A stretch of 64,000 bases of DNA from Paenibacillus terricola (GCF_014779765.1 NZ_JACXZA010000003.1:898333-962332); one strand, 5' to 3'; shown: positions 34,845-45,128, counted from the first letter of the stretch. Numbers and translations are program-made. The notes: generated from the letters alone by a model not told the origin.

Positions 34845-35525
34845 CTTTTGCTCGCTGTATTCGTAATAGGAATATCCTTCCCTAGGAGGAGTTCCATTTA
34901 GCGCCACGCCTACGATTTTTGCTTTTACAAGCAGCAGCGCTTCACGCGCCTTAATCGTTTCTCTCCGTTTCGCCCCTCGGGCATTAACAACGAGAAGCAC
35001 GCCGTCGCAACGCGTCGCCATGATCTGTGCATCGCTGACAGCAAGCACTGGCGGCGTATCGATTAGTACGATATCGTAATGCTCGCGCAGCTGCTCCAGC
35101 AGCCGATCCATCCGCGTGGCGTCCAGCAGCTCGGACGGATTCGGCGGCACCGGACCCGAGGTTAGCGCATGCACATTTTTGATACGAGTCGATTGGACCG
35201 CATCCCCCCACTCGGCTTGGCCGGATAGTACCTGGGAAAGACCGTTTCGGTTCGACAACGCGAACGTCTGATGGACGGTCGGCTTGCGCATGTCGCAATC
35301 AAGCAGCAGCACACGCTGACCGGCTTGCGCATAAACCGCAGCCAAATTGACCGCCGTCGTCGATTTGCCTTCCTTCGCCCCAGCCGAGGTAACCATGAGC
35401 ACCTTCAGCGCTTTCTCGGACTCCGAGTATTTCAGATTCGTCCGCAGCTTGCGGTACGCTTCCGAGATTGGCGACATCGGATTCACTTCGGCAATAATCG
35501 ATCTTACTTTTGGATCAGGAGACAC
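34842..35525 (-). CDS. BY-type tyrosine kinase (CpsD/CapB/YwqD family)
   Basis: This 227-residue cytoplasmic ATPase domain has Walker A SAGAKEGKST (about 47-56), Walker A' LLLDCDMRKP (about 73-82) and IVLIDTPP as Walker B. A tyrosine cluster ends the protein (GYSYYEYSEQK; Y218, Y220, Y221, Y223), the usual autophosphorylation site. It works with the membrane modulator encoded just upstream to control chain length and export. The GTG start overlaps the modulator gene by 11 bp. No CpsB/YwqE-type phosphatase gene is present in the window. Confidence 0.95.
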   Translation of the reverse strand: MSPDPKVRSIIAEVNPMSPISEAYRKLRTNLKYSESEKALKVLMVTSAGAKEGKSTTAVNLAAVYAQAGQRVLLLDCDMRKPTVHQTFALSNRNGLSQVLSGQAEWGDAVQSTRIKNVHALTSGPVPPNPSELLDATRMDRLLEQLREHYDIVLIDTPPVLAVSDAQIMATRCDGVLLVVNARGAKRRETIKAREALLLVKAKIVGVALNGTPPREGYSYYEYSEQK

Positions 35526-36276
35526 GAGCTACACCTGCCTTTGCATCGCTTGCTTGCGGCGGCTGATTCCGCTGTTTCGGCGTCATATCGCCCTGCTTCA
35601 TATACGGCACGGATACTAAAGCTGGAAGCTCTAAATAATGCTGCACATCGTCTTCCGTCCGAATGGAATCATCAAAGTAATCGAGCAGCAGCACCAATCC
35701 GATACCGACCAGTACGGAGACGACCGCCCCGATTGCCATATTGAGCGCAATATCCGGTTTCACCGGCAAAGGCATTTTGTTCGGATCCGCCATATCGAGC
35801 AGATACACGTTGTCGACCTTCATGATTTTCGGGATTTGCAATTGGAACACTTGGGATACGCTGTTGACAATATCAGCCGCCCGCTTGTAATCCGTGTCTT
35901 GATAATAGAGCGTGACAACCTGCGTGCCGTTAACCGAGCTGAAGCGAATTCCCTTCATCAGCCTCTCCGGGGTTACGTTAATCTCAGGGTGCTTCTCAAG
36001 CACAAGACTCATAATGGACGGTGTCTTGATAATTTCTTTGTACGTGTTAATCAAACTAAGATTCGTATTGATCATGTTCAGGTCAAGCTGGAACGCTCCG
36101 GCCTTAGCGACCGTCGAGTTGACGATTAGCTTCGTATACGCCTGATAGACCGGCTTCGTAAACCACGTGCTGTAAGCTCCTGCGGCAGCCATTCCGATCG
36201 CTCCGATGACGAGTACGATCCACAGTTTCTTCCGAATGAGCGATACGATTAATTTCAGATCTAGTTCTTTGGTCAA
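35515..36276 (-). CDS. Wzz-type chain-length modulator / kinase activator (CapA/YwqC/EpsA-like)
   Basis: This 253-residue protein has two transmembrane helices (about 18-38, IVLVIGAIGMAAAGAYSTWF, and about 180-200, IGAVVSVLVGIGLVLLLDYF) around an extracytoplasmic coiled Wzz domain. The proline-rich segment MPLPVKPDIA precedes the second helix, as in polysaccharide co-polymerases. The cytoplasmic tail would activate the separate BY-kinase. The TTG start at 36276 has GGAGG about 10 nt upstream; a nearer ATG is out of frame. It is the first gene of the polysaccharide operon. Confidence 0.92.
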   Translation of the reverse strand: MTKELDLKLIVSLIRKKLWIVLVIGAIGMAAAGAYSTWFTKPVYQAYTKLIVNSTVAKAGAFQLDLNMINTNLSLINTYKEIIKTPSIMSLVLEKHPEINVTPERLMKGIRFSSVNGTQVVTLYYQDTDYKRAADIVNSVSQVFQLQIPKIMKVDNVYLLDMADPNKMPLPVKPDIALNMAIGAVVSVLVGIGLVLLLDYFDDSIRTEDDVQHYLELPALVSVPYMKQGDMTPKQRNQPPQASDAKAGVARVS

Positions 36277-36967
36277 TCGACATTAACCTCCATCCTTTTC
36301 CTTCAAGGCGTTTCATTCGATTCGACTCGATTATGTCACAATCTGTAACAAGCGAATGAGGGGACAAGGTAATGTTTTCAATTAGGCACGTACAATCAAT
36401 TTATCCAATCCTCTTATGCGCTATATTTCCTAATGTTGACATGGCTGATTCTAGAAAAAGCACAATAAAACAAGCTTACTGCCCATCAATAATGTTATAA
36501 TCTGTAAAAATAATTCGTTTTTGCGTGAACACCACTATGTTTGCGTTGTCCGACCATGGAAACATTTTTTACAAAACCCCCATAAATACCGGGAACCCCC
36601 TAGCAAAAAGGGCTTTTCCCCCGCTTCGATTGCCACGGAACGACGCAATCCCTATTGCGTGACCGCAAAGTTTGCACCAACACTGTGGGGACTTCCGAAG
36701 CACGTTTCCTTGCACACTAGGTCAAATGCCACCTTGCTATCCATTTATGCCTAATCGAACAGGCAGCACTCTGACTACACGCACTTCTCTACATGCCTTA
36801 AGCACCCGGTTTACTCCTCACCCAGTCCTACATTTCGTCCCATGTCGTCCCCTTAGAGGACCTATTCGCTCCTCAACGAGCTCCAATCTGTACGGTGCAG
36901 CAGGTATAATGATCAATCTCCTGCCCCAAATGTTCTACACATTGCTTCTAGTTGTGGGAATGAACGC
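36277..36967. other. Gene-free region upstream of the polysaccharide operon
   Basis: About 690 bases contain no open frame with a ribosome site and family-like sequence. The part next to the operon (36280-36520) is A+T-rich and should hold its promoter; I found no confident -35/-10 pair on the minus strand. A TATAAT (36493-36498) faces the plus strand with a weak -35. The part 36540-36700 is G/C-run-rich (CCCCC and GGG tracts) and could form RNA structure. No riboswitch consensus was recognised. Confidence 0.4.
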
Positions 36968-37000
36968 AAAAACAGCCCCTGCACAAGGCAGGGGCTGTTT
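36968..37000 (-). terminator. Terminator of metY
   Basis: AAACAGCCCCTGC-ACAAG-GCAGGGGCTGTTT is a perfect hairpin followed on the minus strand by T residues, 36 bp past the metY stop. It could also work on the plus strand. Confidence 0.9.
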
Positions 37001-37035
37001 ATCTTCATTTCATATAAGGTTCAATCAAGCAGCAA

Positions 37036-38364
<1,329 letters not shown>

Positions 38365-38397
38365 CTAATTGTAGTTTACAGCTAGCTGACTAGATAC

Positions 38398-38441
38398 AAA
38401 AAAACGAAATCGGAGTGCCTCCTTGGGCGTACTTCGATCTC
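38398..38441 (-). terminator. Intrinsic terminator inside the metY leader (probable attenuator)
   Basis: In the minus-strand RNA, GAGAUCGAAGU...GCC pairs with GGC-ACUCCGAUUUC around a CAAGGA loop and is followed by GUUUUUUU. It lies between the predicted promoter and the metY ribosome site, so it should stop transcription before the gene unless disrupted. No S-box, T-box or other known element could be recognised in the roughly 60 bases upstream of it. Confidence 0.75.
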
Positions 38442-38477
38442 GTCTCCAGTGTGTCCGGTCAACGGGTACTTCGCATT

Positions 38478-38535
38478 CCAAATATTTGGCGATTAGGCCT
38501 AATCTCATTGTCATGTACAACCATTCTGCTGTCAA
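38478..38535 (-). promoter_or_regulatory. metY promoter with two adjacent palindromes
   Basis: On the minus strand TTGACA (38530-38535) and GACAAT (38507-38512) are 17 bp apart, a strong sigma-A promoter. A perfect 14-bp palindrome, GATTAGGCCTAATC (38491-38504), covers the expected start site, and a perfect 12-bp palindrome, CCAAATATTTGG (38478-38489), follows. Both are placed like repressor operators. Confidence 0.7.
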
Positions 38536-38634
38536 GCCGAATACCGATTGTTCTTATCGATTTCTCAAGCTATTCTATTCTTAGTCCTATCTAAACATGC
38601 GACTACCCTTCAATTCCGATAGGAGGTTACGACT

Positions 38635-39525
38635 TTGTCAGCTTCAACAACCCGTTACGGTACCTATGGCTATCGCTTTGCAGAGCAGCAGATCGGCCCT
38701 TTATTCCGTCCGTTCGCCATCGGCTTCGATCGCGTGAAGGATATCAACTACGACTGGGACGGCATGAAGCGTGTCGACGGCCCGCTCTATCTCCTTCAAT
38801 ATACAGTCTCCGGACGCGGCGCAATCCGAATTGGTGACACTATTCATACGCTGGAGGCAGGACAAGCCTTCCTCGTCGACATTCCTGGCGATCACCGCTA
38901 TTACTTGCCTGAGGGCAGCGAGCATTGGGAGTTTTATTTTGCCTTATTCCGCCAGCAGCATGCTGAAGGTCTCTGGAACGATATTGTCAGGAAGCTCGGG
39001 AATGTCCCGTCCCTTCCAGCCGATAGTCCTGTTGTGCGCACCCTTCGCAGCTTGTACGCCGATGCCCAGCACAATCGGCTGCAGGATGCTTATCAGGCTT
39101 CAACAGCCATCTATCAATTGCTGATGGATCTGCTGCGCTCGGCCAGCGCCGATCATCAAGCGCGCGACAATTGGCCGGACGTTGTCCGCCGCGCCGCTGA
39201 GCTGATTGAGCATGACTGCGTCTCCTACAGCAATCTCGATGATATTGCAGCAGCGGCAGGCGCGTCCAAATTCCATCTGTCTCGCGCTTTCACCCGATAT
39301 GTCGGCATGCCGCCCATGACCTATGTAACGAAGCTCCGCATAGAGCGTGCAGCAGAACTTCTGCGAAGCTCCAATTATCACGCGTCCACAATCGCGCAGC
39401 AGCTCGGCTATTCAAGCGCCAGCTATTTTACGAAAGTGTTCCACCAATGGGTCGGCTGCACCCCAGGCGAATTCCGCGAAGGACGCGCCACTGCATCGAT
39501 TGATCGGTTGAATATTTATACGTAG
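38635..39525 (+). CDS. AraC-family transcriptional regulator
   Basis: The protein has 296 residues. The TTG at 38635 is taken as start because AGGAGG lies 8 nt upstream. The N-terminal cupin-like sensor (YTVSGRGAIRIGD; FLVDIPGDHRYYLPEG) occupies about 20-110 and the double helix-turn-helix about 190-290 (FHLSRAFTRYVGMPPMTYV, then IAQQLGYSSASYFTKVFHQW). It is divergent from metY but, as an AraC sugar-type regulator, more likely controls the GH27 gene 0.9 kb downstream, whose promoter carries AraC-like direct repeats. That link is inference. Confidence 0.9.
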   Translation: MSASTTRYGTYGYRFAEQQIGPLFRPFAIGFDRVKDINYDWDGMKRVDGPLYLLQYTVSGRGAIRIGDTIHTLEAGQAFLVDIPGDHRYYLPEGSEHWEFYFALFRQQHAEGLWNDIVRKLGNVPSLPADSPVVRTLRSLYADAQHNRLQDAYQASTAIYQLLMDLLRSASADHQARDNWPDVVRRAAELIEHDCVSYSNLDDIAAAAGASKFHLSRAFTRYVGMPPMTYVTKLRIERAAELLRSSNYHASTIAQQLGYSSASYFTKVFHQWVGCTPGEFREGRATASIDRLNIYT

Positions 39526-39846
39526 CAATTGTCTCAGGTTGTCCTGCCTTTCGATTCATTCATTGCTCTAGACTGTCCATTGTCCCAGCCTAACGGTTGT
39601 GGATGAAGACGTGCAGGACAACTTGCTGCTCACTATTGTTATCTTGTGACAAAATCAACTGATCATAAGCGTTGGTCGATTCCAATCCGCCCTCTCGCTC
39701 AATATGGGTAATGTCCATCTTCATCCGTTCTCTGCCAGCCCGCTCAACGCCAAGGCACTACCTCTTCCAACACCAACCACCTTCACTGGCAAATGATCTT
39801 TCTCGCATACCTTCGGAAAGCGATTGAAGAATGACTTGTTTCTCAA
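39526..39846. other. Region without an intact gene, possibly decayed coding DNA
   Basis: No frame with start and ribosome site is intact here. On the minus strand, fragments such as FFNRFPKVCEK followed by PVKVVGVGRGSAL, in front of stops, loosely recall a flavodoxin-like reductase, and a 44-codon frame (MKMDITHIEREGG...) lies next to it. With the broken MerR gene alongside, decay of a small regulator/reductase pair is plausible but weakly supported. Confidence 0.25.
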
Positions 39847-40136
39847 CTATATGTCCATCTCTAACTCCATCTTCTTGTTTAGCTCGTCGATGATTTGCAG
39901 CATCGTCGATCTTTGATAGACGGCCAACGTGGTCTTGATATGCTGAAGCGAGAACCCAATCTTCCTTAGAAATATAATAATCCCGAGCTTCTCCCTCTCA
40001 GCCGTCCCGTAATACCGATAGTTCGCATCCGTCGTTCTGGCAGGCTTGATTATGCCTTGCTCTTCGTAATAGCGAATCGTTCGAATCGATTTCCCATGTC
40101 AGCAGACAATCGACCTATACTGATCAATCCGTCCAT
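39847..40136 (-). pseudogene. Frameshifted MerR-family regulator gene
   Basis: From an ATG at 40136 with AGGAGG-like GGGAGGA upstream the sequence reads MDGLISIGRLSADMG. About 40 bp in, the frame must shift by one base (near 40095) to continue as KSIRTIRYYEEQGIIKPART and on to QIIDELNKKMELEMDI and TAG at 39847. RTIRYYEEQG is the classical MerR helix-turn-helix/wing signature. One missing base explains the break, so this is a recent pseudogene or a sequencing error. The effector domain is very short. Confidence 0.75.
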
Positions 40137-40318
40137 TACGTCGTTGTCCTCCCATCTATCGCCATCTCTTATCTATTCGCAGTATAAAGTCTTCCGCCAC
40201 GGAAGAGTCAAGCACCCTATGAGAAACGAACTCTAGCAAGACATCAGCACCATCCTATTAGGGTCACAATTGAACTTGCTGACGTATCACCAATACGTGT
40301 CTATCTTCGTCGAATGCG

Positions 40319-40383
40319 CGCAAGATTTTACAACCCACTCGCAAGATGTTAGGATAGCCAATCCCGTTTCTTTGCAATATGAT
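40319..40383 (+). promoter_or_regulatory. Probable AraC-type operator and -10 of the GH27 gene
   Basis: CGCAAGAT followed by a shared TTA occurs at 40319 and again at 40340, a direct repeat of exactly 21 bp (two helical turns). A TATGAT (40378-40383) follows, and its expected -35 position (about 40355-40360) has no TTGACA-like sequence but touches the second repeat. This is the classical layout for activation by AraC-family proteins. The rest of 40137-40461 shows no gene. Confidence 0.5.
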
Positions 40384-40461
40384 AGGGTTAATAGCATGAC
40401 ATGCAGTTGATTTCAGCTGCTCTACATTAAGCAAGAATCTAACAGAAGAGAGGTCACAACA

Positions 40462-41730
40462 TTGACGAAACCTAACCATCATAACTTTGCAGAACTTCCT
40501 CCAATGGGCTGGAACAGCTGGGATTGCTACGGCGCAGCCGTAAACGAAGACGATGTACGCGGCAATGCGGACTACATGGCAGCGAACCTGAAGCAATACG
40601 GCTGGGATACGATCGTAGTCGACATCCAATGGTCGGAGCCAGGGGCCAACTCTTCGCACTATCGCAAATATGTACCGCTTGATATGGACGAATATTCCCG
40701 ACTCATGCCGGCGGTGAACCGTTTCCCATCCGCAGCGAACGGCCAAGGCTTCAAGCCGCTGGCGGACTATGTACACGGACTCGGCCTGAAATTCGGTATT
40801 CACATTATGCGCGGCATTCCGCGTCAAGCTGCACACGCAGATACGGCACTGCTCGGAACGACGGCAACGGCGCGCCAGATTGCGCACCCGAACTCGATCT
40901 GTCCGTGGAATACGGATATGTATGGTCTTGATGTGAACGTTGAAGGCGCTCAAGCTTACTACGATTCGTTGTTCCAGTTGTATGCAGAGTGGGGCGTTGA
41001 CTACATCAAGGTCGACGATATCGCCGACTCCCGTCTGTATGGTATCCATATGGATGAAATTAAAATGATCCGCAAATCGATCGACAAATGCGGCCGCCCA
41101 ATGGTTCTGAGCCTGTCGCCAGGTCCTGCACCGGTTGATCGCGCAGAAGAGCTGATCGAGAACGCAAACATGTGGCGCATTACCGATGACTTCTGGGACA
41201 TCTGGCATCTGCTGCTCGACATGTTCGACCGTTGCGAGCGCTGGGCTCCGCATGTTGGTCCAGGTCACTGGCCGGACTGCGATATGCTGCCGCTCGGCCA
41301 TATCGGCATCCGCTCCATCGACGGCGGCGGCGCTGACCGCATGACGCGCTTTACGCGCGATGAGCAGCGTACGATGATGTCGCTCTGGTCGATCTTCCGT
41401 TCCCCGCTTATGTTCGGCGGCGAACTGCGCGACAACGACGACTGGACGAACTCGCTGCTGACGAACGAGGAAGTGATCCGCGTTCTGCGCGAAGGCTCCA
41501 ACGCACGTCTTATCAGCCGCGAAGACGGCCGCGTCGTGTGGGCATCCGACGCTGCTGACGGCTCGCTCAACGTTGCGTTGTTCAACGTCGGCGAAGAGAA
41601 GCAAGTGGTATCGGCTGAATTCGCTGGTTCGGTCCGCGACCTGTGGGAGCGCCAAGACCTCGGCACGCTGGACAAGCTCGCGTTCGAGCTTGCGCCGCAC
41701 GCTTCGATTCTGCTGAACGTGAAAGCATAA
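40462..41730 (+). CDS. GH27-family alpha-galactosidase (cytoplasmic)
   Basis: This 422-residue glycosidase has no signal peptide. The TTG at 40462 follows GAGAGG. The (beta/alpha)8 domain starts PPMGWNSWDCYG (13-24). The nucleophile should be D185 in DYIKVDD and the acid/base D242 or D243 in WRITDDFWD, both at the places expected for retaining GH27 enzymes. A C-terminal beta domain completes it (FRSPLMFGGELRD..., VALFNVGEEKQVV). Lack of export means it hydrolyses imported galactosides. Other GH27 activities (alpha-N-acetylgalactosaminidase, beta-arabinopyranosidase) are possible. Likely controlled by the AraC protein encoded upstream. Confidence 0.9.
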   Translation: MTKPNHHNFAELPPMGWNSWDCYGAAVNEDDVRGNADYMAANLKQYGWDTIVVDIQWSEPGANSSHYRKYVPLDMDEYSRLMPAVNRFPSAANGQGFKPLADYVHGLGLKFGIHIMRGIPRQAAHADTALLGTTATARQIAHPNSICPWNTDMYGLDVNVEGAQAYYDSLFQLYAEWGVDYIKVDDIADSRLYGIHMDEIKMIRKSIDKCGRPMVLSLSPGPAPVDRAEELIENANMWRITDDFWDIWHLLLDMFDRCERWAPHVGPGHWPDCDMLPLGHIGIRSIDGGGADRMTRFTRDEQRTMMSLWSIFRSPLMFGGELRDNDDWTNSLLTNEEVIRVLREGSNARLISREDGRVVWASDAADGSLNVALFNVGEEKQVVSAEFAGSVRDLWERQDLGTLDKLAFELAPHASILLNVKA

Positions 41731-41746
41731 TCGCCGTTAAATGAAG

Positions 41747-41793
41747 AAGGCACCAGGCCTGCGCTTGAAAGCGCGATGGCCTGGTGCCTTTTG
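41747..41793 (+). terminator. Terminator of the GH27 gene
   Basis: AAGGCACCAGGCC and GGCCTGGTGCCTT form a 13-bp stem, with a small GCGC-containing loop and TTTTG at the end. It starts 16 bp after the stop codon. Confidence 0.92.
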
Positions 41794-42084
41794 TGTCTAA
41801 CCCGGTTGGTTGCGAGTGTTGTTAGTTGTGACAATGGGTAACGTCGTGATGTGCAACGGTTGACATAGTGCTTATTCCATCTTAAACGCACCTATTCCAG
41901 CTGTAACGGTTGTACTTGAACTTATTGGCTGGGATTTACGTTGTATGGAGTGTTTTTGCCCCAATAGCCACCGTGGCATCCGTTACGTCCGATAACAAGC
42001 CGATTATATCGTAATAAGCTTTGTGACAACCGTAAGACGCCAAGGAACTTGCACGCATCGCGTTATCGCCATAGTCGGTGAATG
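41794..42084. other. Intergenic region without recognised gene
   Basis: About 290 bases between convergent genes. No open frame is supported. Short words built on AACGGTTG/CAACCGT and CCGTTAC/GTAACGG recur (about 41836, 41861, 41905, 41978, 42030); they are too loose to call a repeat family. Confidence 0.4.
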
Positions 42085-42990
42085 TCACTTCGCATTCACT
42101 GGAGCAACGTTAAGGAATTCCTCCAGCGTAATGCCGCGGTCCCGAATCTCTATCGCCATCGCAGCAGGACCAATGTAACGGATATGCCAGGGCTCGTACT
42201 TATAGCCTGTAATCTTCTCCTTACCCTTCGGATAACGCACGATGAACCCATACTCCGCACTGTGTTTGCTCAACCATCTGGCTTCCTTCGTATTAGCGAA
42301 ACAAGAGGACGCCGCGCATTTGCCGTCTTCTCCGCTTACATCAATCGCGAGTCCTGTCTGATGTTCGCTTGTGCCAGGAATGGCGCTATATTTGACCGCG
42401 GCAGCATAGCCGTCCCGATTCACATAATGCTGAAACAGCCACTGCTGCGTACTGTATGAACGATAAGCCGATACGCCGCTTAGATGGATGCCATCCTTCC
42501 GCGCTCCAGCGAACAAACGCTCCAGCGCTTTCGCCGCTTCCTTGCGCATCTTTCTTTTCTCCGTTTGCTCATTGGACAGAAACTGGACATTCGGATATAC
42601 CAGATCACTCGGGGTATAACTCGCTGGCAAATATATGAATTTGTTCACGATCACCGCAATTGATGATGGGAACGGAGAAGGCTGCTTCGTATTGGGCTGC
42701 GACAGCCGATGGATATCACGAGCCTGCTCTTTCTTCCCTGGTTCCGTTACACGTGATGGTGTTGTTAGTGTTTTTGGTGCTATTGGTGATGGTTTAGATG
42801 GTATTGTTGGTGTAGTTGGTATGGTTGGACTTGGTGCCGGTATTGCATTCGGCGTTGGCCCGGGAGCTGGGACCGGCGCTGGTGTTGGTGTCGGCTCCGG
42901 TGACGACTTCGTCTTGCTGCCGCACCCTGCTGCAATACCTATACATATGATGACAACGACCGCCAGAACGACTACTTGCCGAGTCTTCAT
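42085..42990 (-). CDS. M15 (VanY-type) D,D-carboxypeptidase lipoprotein
   Basis: This 301-residue precursor starts at ATG 42990 (AGGAG upstream). A lipoprotein signal ends in GIAAGC (C23). A Pro/Thr/Ser-rich spacer (about 28-90, PTPTPAPVPAPGP) would span the wall. The C-terminal peptidase domain has SGVSAYRSYSTQ, SEHQTGLAIDV (zinc ligands H and D) and YEPWHIRYIG (general base E and zinc H), the full VanY set. It should trim the terminal D-Ala of peptidoglycan stem peptides outside the cell. Nothing points to vancomycin resistance genes nearby. Confidence 0.92.
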   Translation of the reverse strand: MKTRQVVVLAVVVIICIGIAAGCGSKTKSSPEPTPTPAPVPAPGPTPNAIPAPSPTIPTTPTIPSKPSPIAPKTLTTPSRVTEPGKKEQARDIHRLSQPNTKQPSPFPSSIAVIVNKFIYLPASYTPSDLVYPNVQFLSNEQTEKRKMRKEAAKALERLFAGARKDGIHLSGVSAYRSYSTQQWLFQHYVNRDGYAAAVKYSAIPGTSEHQTGLAIDVSGEDGKCAASSCFANTKEARWLSKHSAEYGFIVRYPKGKEKITGYKYEPWHIRYIGPAAMAIEIRDRGITLEEFLNVAPVNAK

Positions 42991-43100
42991 CCAGCCATCT
43001 CCTCTGTATAACATGATGTGGTTGCACGATACAATTATGCCCTCACTCGTTATACAGGATGTGCTTTCAGCAGCCTTCTCCCGCTTCCTCTATTTGCTAA

Positions 43101-44960
43101 TCACTTGCTCCAATCGCCTAACACGGCACCGCGTTGGAACAAACGTTCAACTCGTTTCTCAACCTCTGGATCCGGGATGAGCGGCGGCGCCTGATGCGGC
43201 TTCACCCGCGCATCGATGATGACATTATCGCAGCCCCAATGCTTGAACTCGTACCCTGCATTCACGCCATAGATATCATGCGAAGGATTACTGCGCGTGA
43301 ACGTTGCCCACAAGAAATTATTGATCGTCTTGCTGACGAACGTACTATCATCGCACAGAATGATCATCGGAACCGATGCGAGAGCATCCGCACCTACACT
43401 AGCTGCAACGAGCGCCTCGCTGAACTGCTTCATCTCTTCCGCTGCAGCCGCATAGCTCGTGAACGCCGACGACTGGATCGCAACGACGCCAGGCATAATA
43501 AGCTGCACATTCTCATAACCGCGAATGCTCTTCATGATTTCCGGCACCTGACGGCACAGCTCCCGCTTCTGGTCGCCATAAGCTGCGAATACGACTTTAC
43601 TGCCCGTATTAAGCCCCGTACCTGAGTAGTCGAGCGTATCGATCGTCGTGTTCGTCTGAAAATGAATGTCCCTCCGCAGATCGATTCTTTCTAATATATA
43701 TGTCAGAAAATCAACCTCATCGTGCGTATCGAGCGGCCGATTGTCCTCTGCTGTAATAAACAAGTACTTCGCAAGGCTCAGCTGGCCAGTCCCCAGAATC
43801 CGATTGGCAATCGTCAGAAGCTCAGCTGGCTGCTTCACCGGCTGGTATGGCGTGTAGCGCTCGCTGCCGATCGCGAACAAGAGCGGGTGAACGCCCGCCG
43901 CATCGACGGCATGAACTTCCTTCACCCCTGGAATCTCGCCTTTGATCGCATCGCCAGTCAGCTCGTGGATGAGTGCGCCGAACGAAGTGTCCTCCTGCGG
44001 CGGACGACCTACAACGGTGAAAGGCCAGATCGCATCCTTACGCGCGTACACCTTATGAATCTTCATAAGTGGAAACTCATGCGTCAGGCTATAATAACCA
44101 AGGTGATCGCCGAACGGACCTTCGGGCTTCGTCTCGCCTGGATGAATCTCGCCCGTAATTACGAAGTCCGCATCGTGGCTAATGCAATAACCATCGATAT
44201 AGCTGTATCGGAATCGACGTCCTGCCAGCATGCCTGCGAACGTCATCTCGCTCAGCCCTTCTGGCAGCGGCATGACAGCAGACAACGTATGCGCCGGCGG
44301 TCCCCCGACGAAAATACTAACCTTCAGCGGCTCGCCCTTCCGTGCCGCCTTCTCTTGGTGAATGCCGATACCGCGGTGGATCTGATAGTGCAGACCGATC
44401 TCGCGGTTCATCTCGTATTCATTGCCGCTAAGCTGTACGCGGTACATGCCAAGGTTCGAATTCATGATACCCGGCTTCGCTGGGTCTTCGGAATACACCT
44501 GCGGCAGCGTAATGAAGGCACCGCCGTCCATCGGCCAGTGCTGGATGAGCGGCAGGTCGGAGATGTTGATCTCCTGTACCGCTACTGGCGGCGTACCGCC
44601 CGTCTTCGACGGCAGCGCATTGAAGGCAGCAAGTCCGGTGCTGACGTGCTTGAAAGGGTTCTTCAGCGCCGACATCGGATCGTTGCGAAGCGCAATGACG
44701 CGTTCGGCTGCTTCCCACGTCGAGCGGAAAATGAACTTGCTCCGCTCGATCGTCCCGAATAGGTTGGATACGGCGCGGAAGCGCGAGCCTTTCACATTTT
44801 CGAACAATAATGCAGGTCCCCCTGCCTCATATACCTTCAAGTGTATCGCCGCCATCTCTAAGTAAGGGTCCACTTCCTCACGGATGCGCACCAGATGGCC
44901 GTGCTTCTCTAGATCGTTTACACATGCTTCCAAACTGCGGTACATAGTCGTTGGCTCCAT
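43101..44960 (-). CDS. UbiD-family prenylated-FMN-dependent decarboxylase
   Basis: This 619-residue enzyme matches the long UbiD group of Bacillales (polyprenyl-hydroxybenzoate or menaquinone-precursor decarboxylase, including the futalosine-pathway type). Landmarks are MNSNLGMYRVQL, GLHYQIHRGIGIH, and the catalytic glutamate in KPEGPFGDHLGYYS. The start at 44960 has AAGGA upstream; a second ATG five codons later (GGAG upstream) is equally likely. The UbiX-type flavin prenyltransferase it requires is not in the window. It appears to stand alone, and the substrate is uncertain. Confidence 0.88.
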   Translation of the reverse strand: MEPTTMYRSLEACVNDLEKHGHLVRIREEVDPYLEMAAIHLKVYEAGGPALLFENVKGSRFRAVSNLFGTIERSKFIFRSTWEAAERVIALRNDPMSALKNPFKHVSTGLAAFNALPSKTGGTPPVAVQEINISDLPLIQHWPMDGGAFITLPQVYSEDPAKPGIMNSNLGMYRVQLSGNEYEMNREIGLHYQIHRGIGIHQEKAARKGEPLKVSIFVGGPPAHTLSAVMPLPEGLSEMTFAGMLAGRRFRYSYIDGYCISHDADFVITGEIHPGETKPEGPFGDHLGYYSLTHEFPLMKIHKVYARKDAIWPFTVVGRPPQEDTSFGALIHELTGDAIKGEIPGVKEVHAVDAAGVHPLLFAIGSERYTPYQPVKQPAELLTIANRILGTGQLSLAKYLFITAEDNRPLDTHDEVDFLTYILERIDLRRDIHFQTNTTIDTLDYSGTGLNTGSKVVFAAYGDQKRELCRQVPEIMKSIRGYENVQLIMPGVVAIQSSAFTSYAAAAEEMKQFSEALVAASVGADALASVPMIILCDDSTFVSKTINNFLWATFTRSNPSHDIYGVNAGYEFKHWGCDNVIIDARVKPHQAPPLIPDPEVEKRVERLFQRGAVLGDWSK

Positions 44961-45056
44961 TCTATCGTCCTTGTGCTGCCTATATAAATCAAGTTAAAAC
45001 CAAATGACGAGCTGTGTCAAACGACGAAGCTGTGCCAATTCCGCTTGCTCCCTAAC

Positions 45057-45108
45057 AAAAAGGACTCTCCTGCCGGCTAACGCTTCGACCTTGATCGGGA
45101 GAGTCCTT
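45057..45108 (-). terminator. Terminator of the DUF4362 lipoprotein gene
   Basis: GGACTCTCCC and GGAGAGTCC arms with a long loop, ending in TTTTTG on the minus strand, 20 bp past the stop at 45129. Confidence 0.88.
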
Positions 45109-45128
45109 ATGTCCTTCAAACAGATAAC

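Noticed and set aside
38398..38505. S-box (SAM-I) riboswitch or T-box in the metY leader
   Set aside because: No GGUGGAGGGACUGGCCC-like core and no GGUGGUACCGCG T-box sequence could be found; only a terminator and palindromes are visible.
40264..41700. A 478-codon minus-strand frame over the GH27 gene
   Set aside because: Mirror of the alpha-galactosidase gene; no ribosome site and no recognisable domain.
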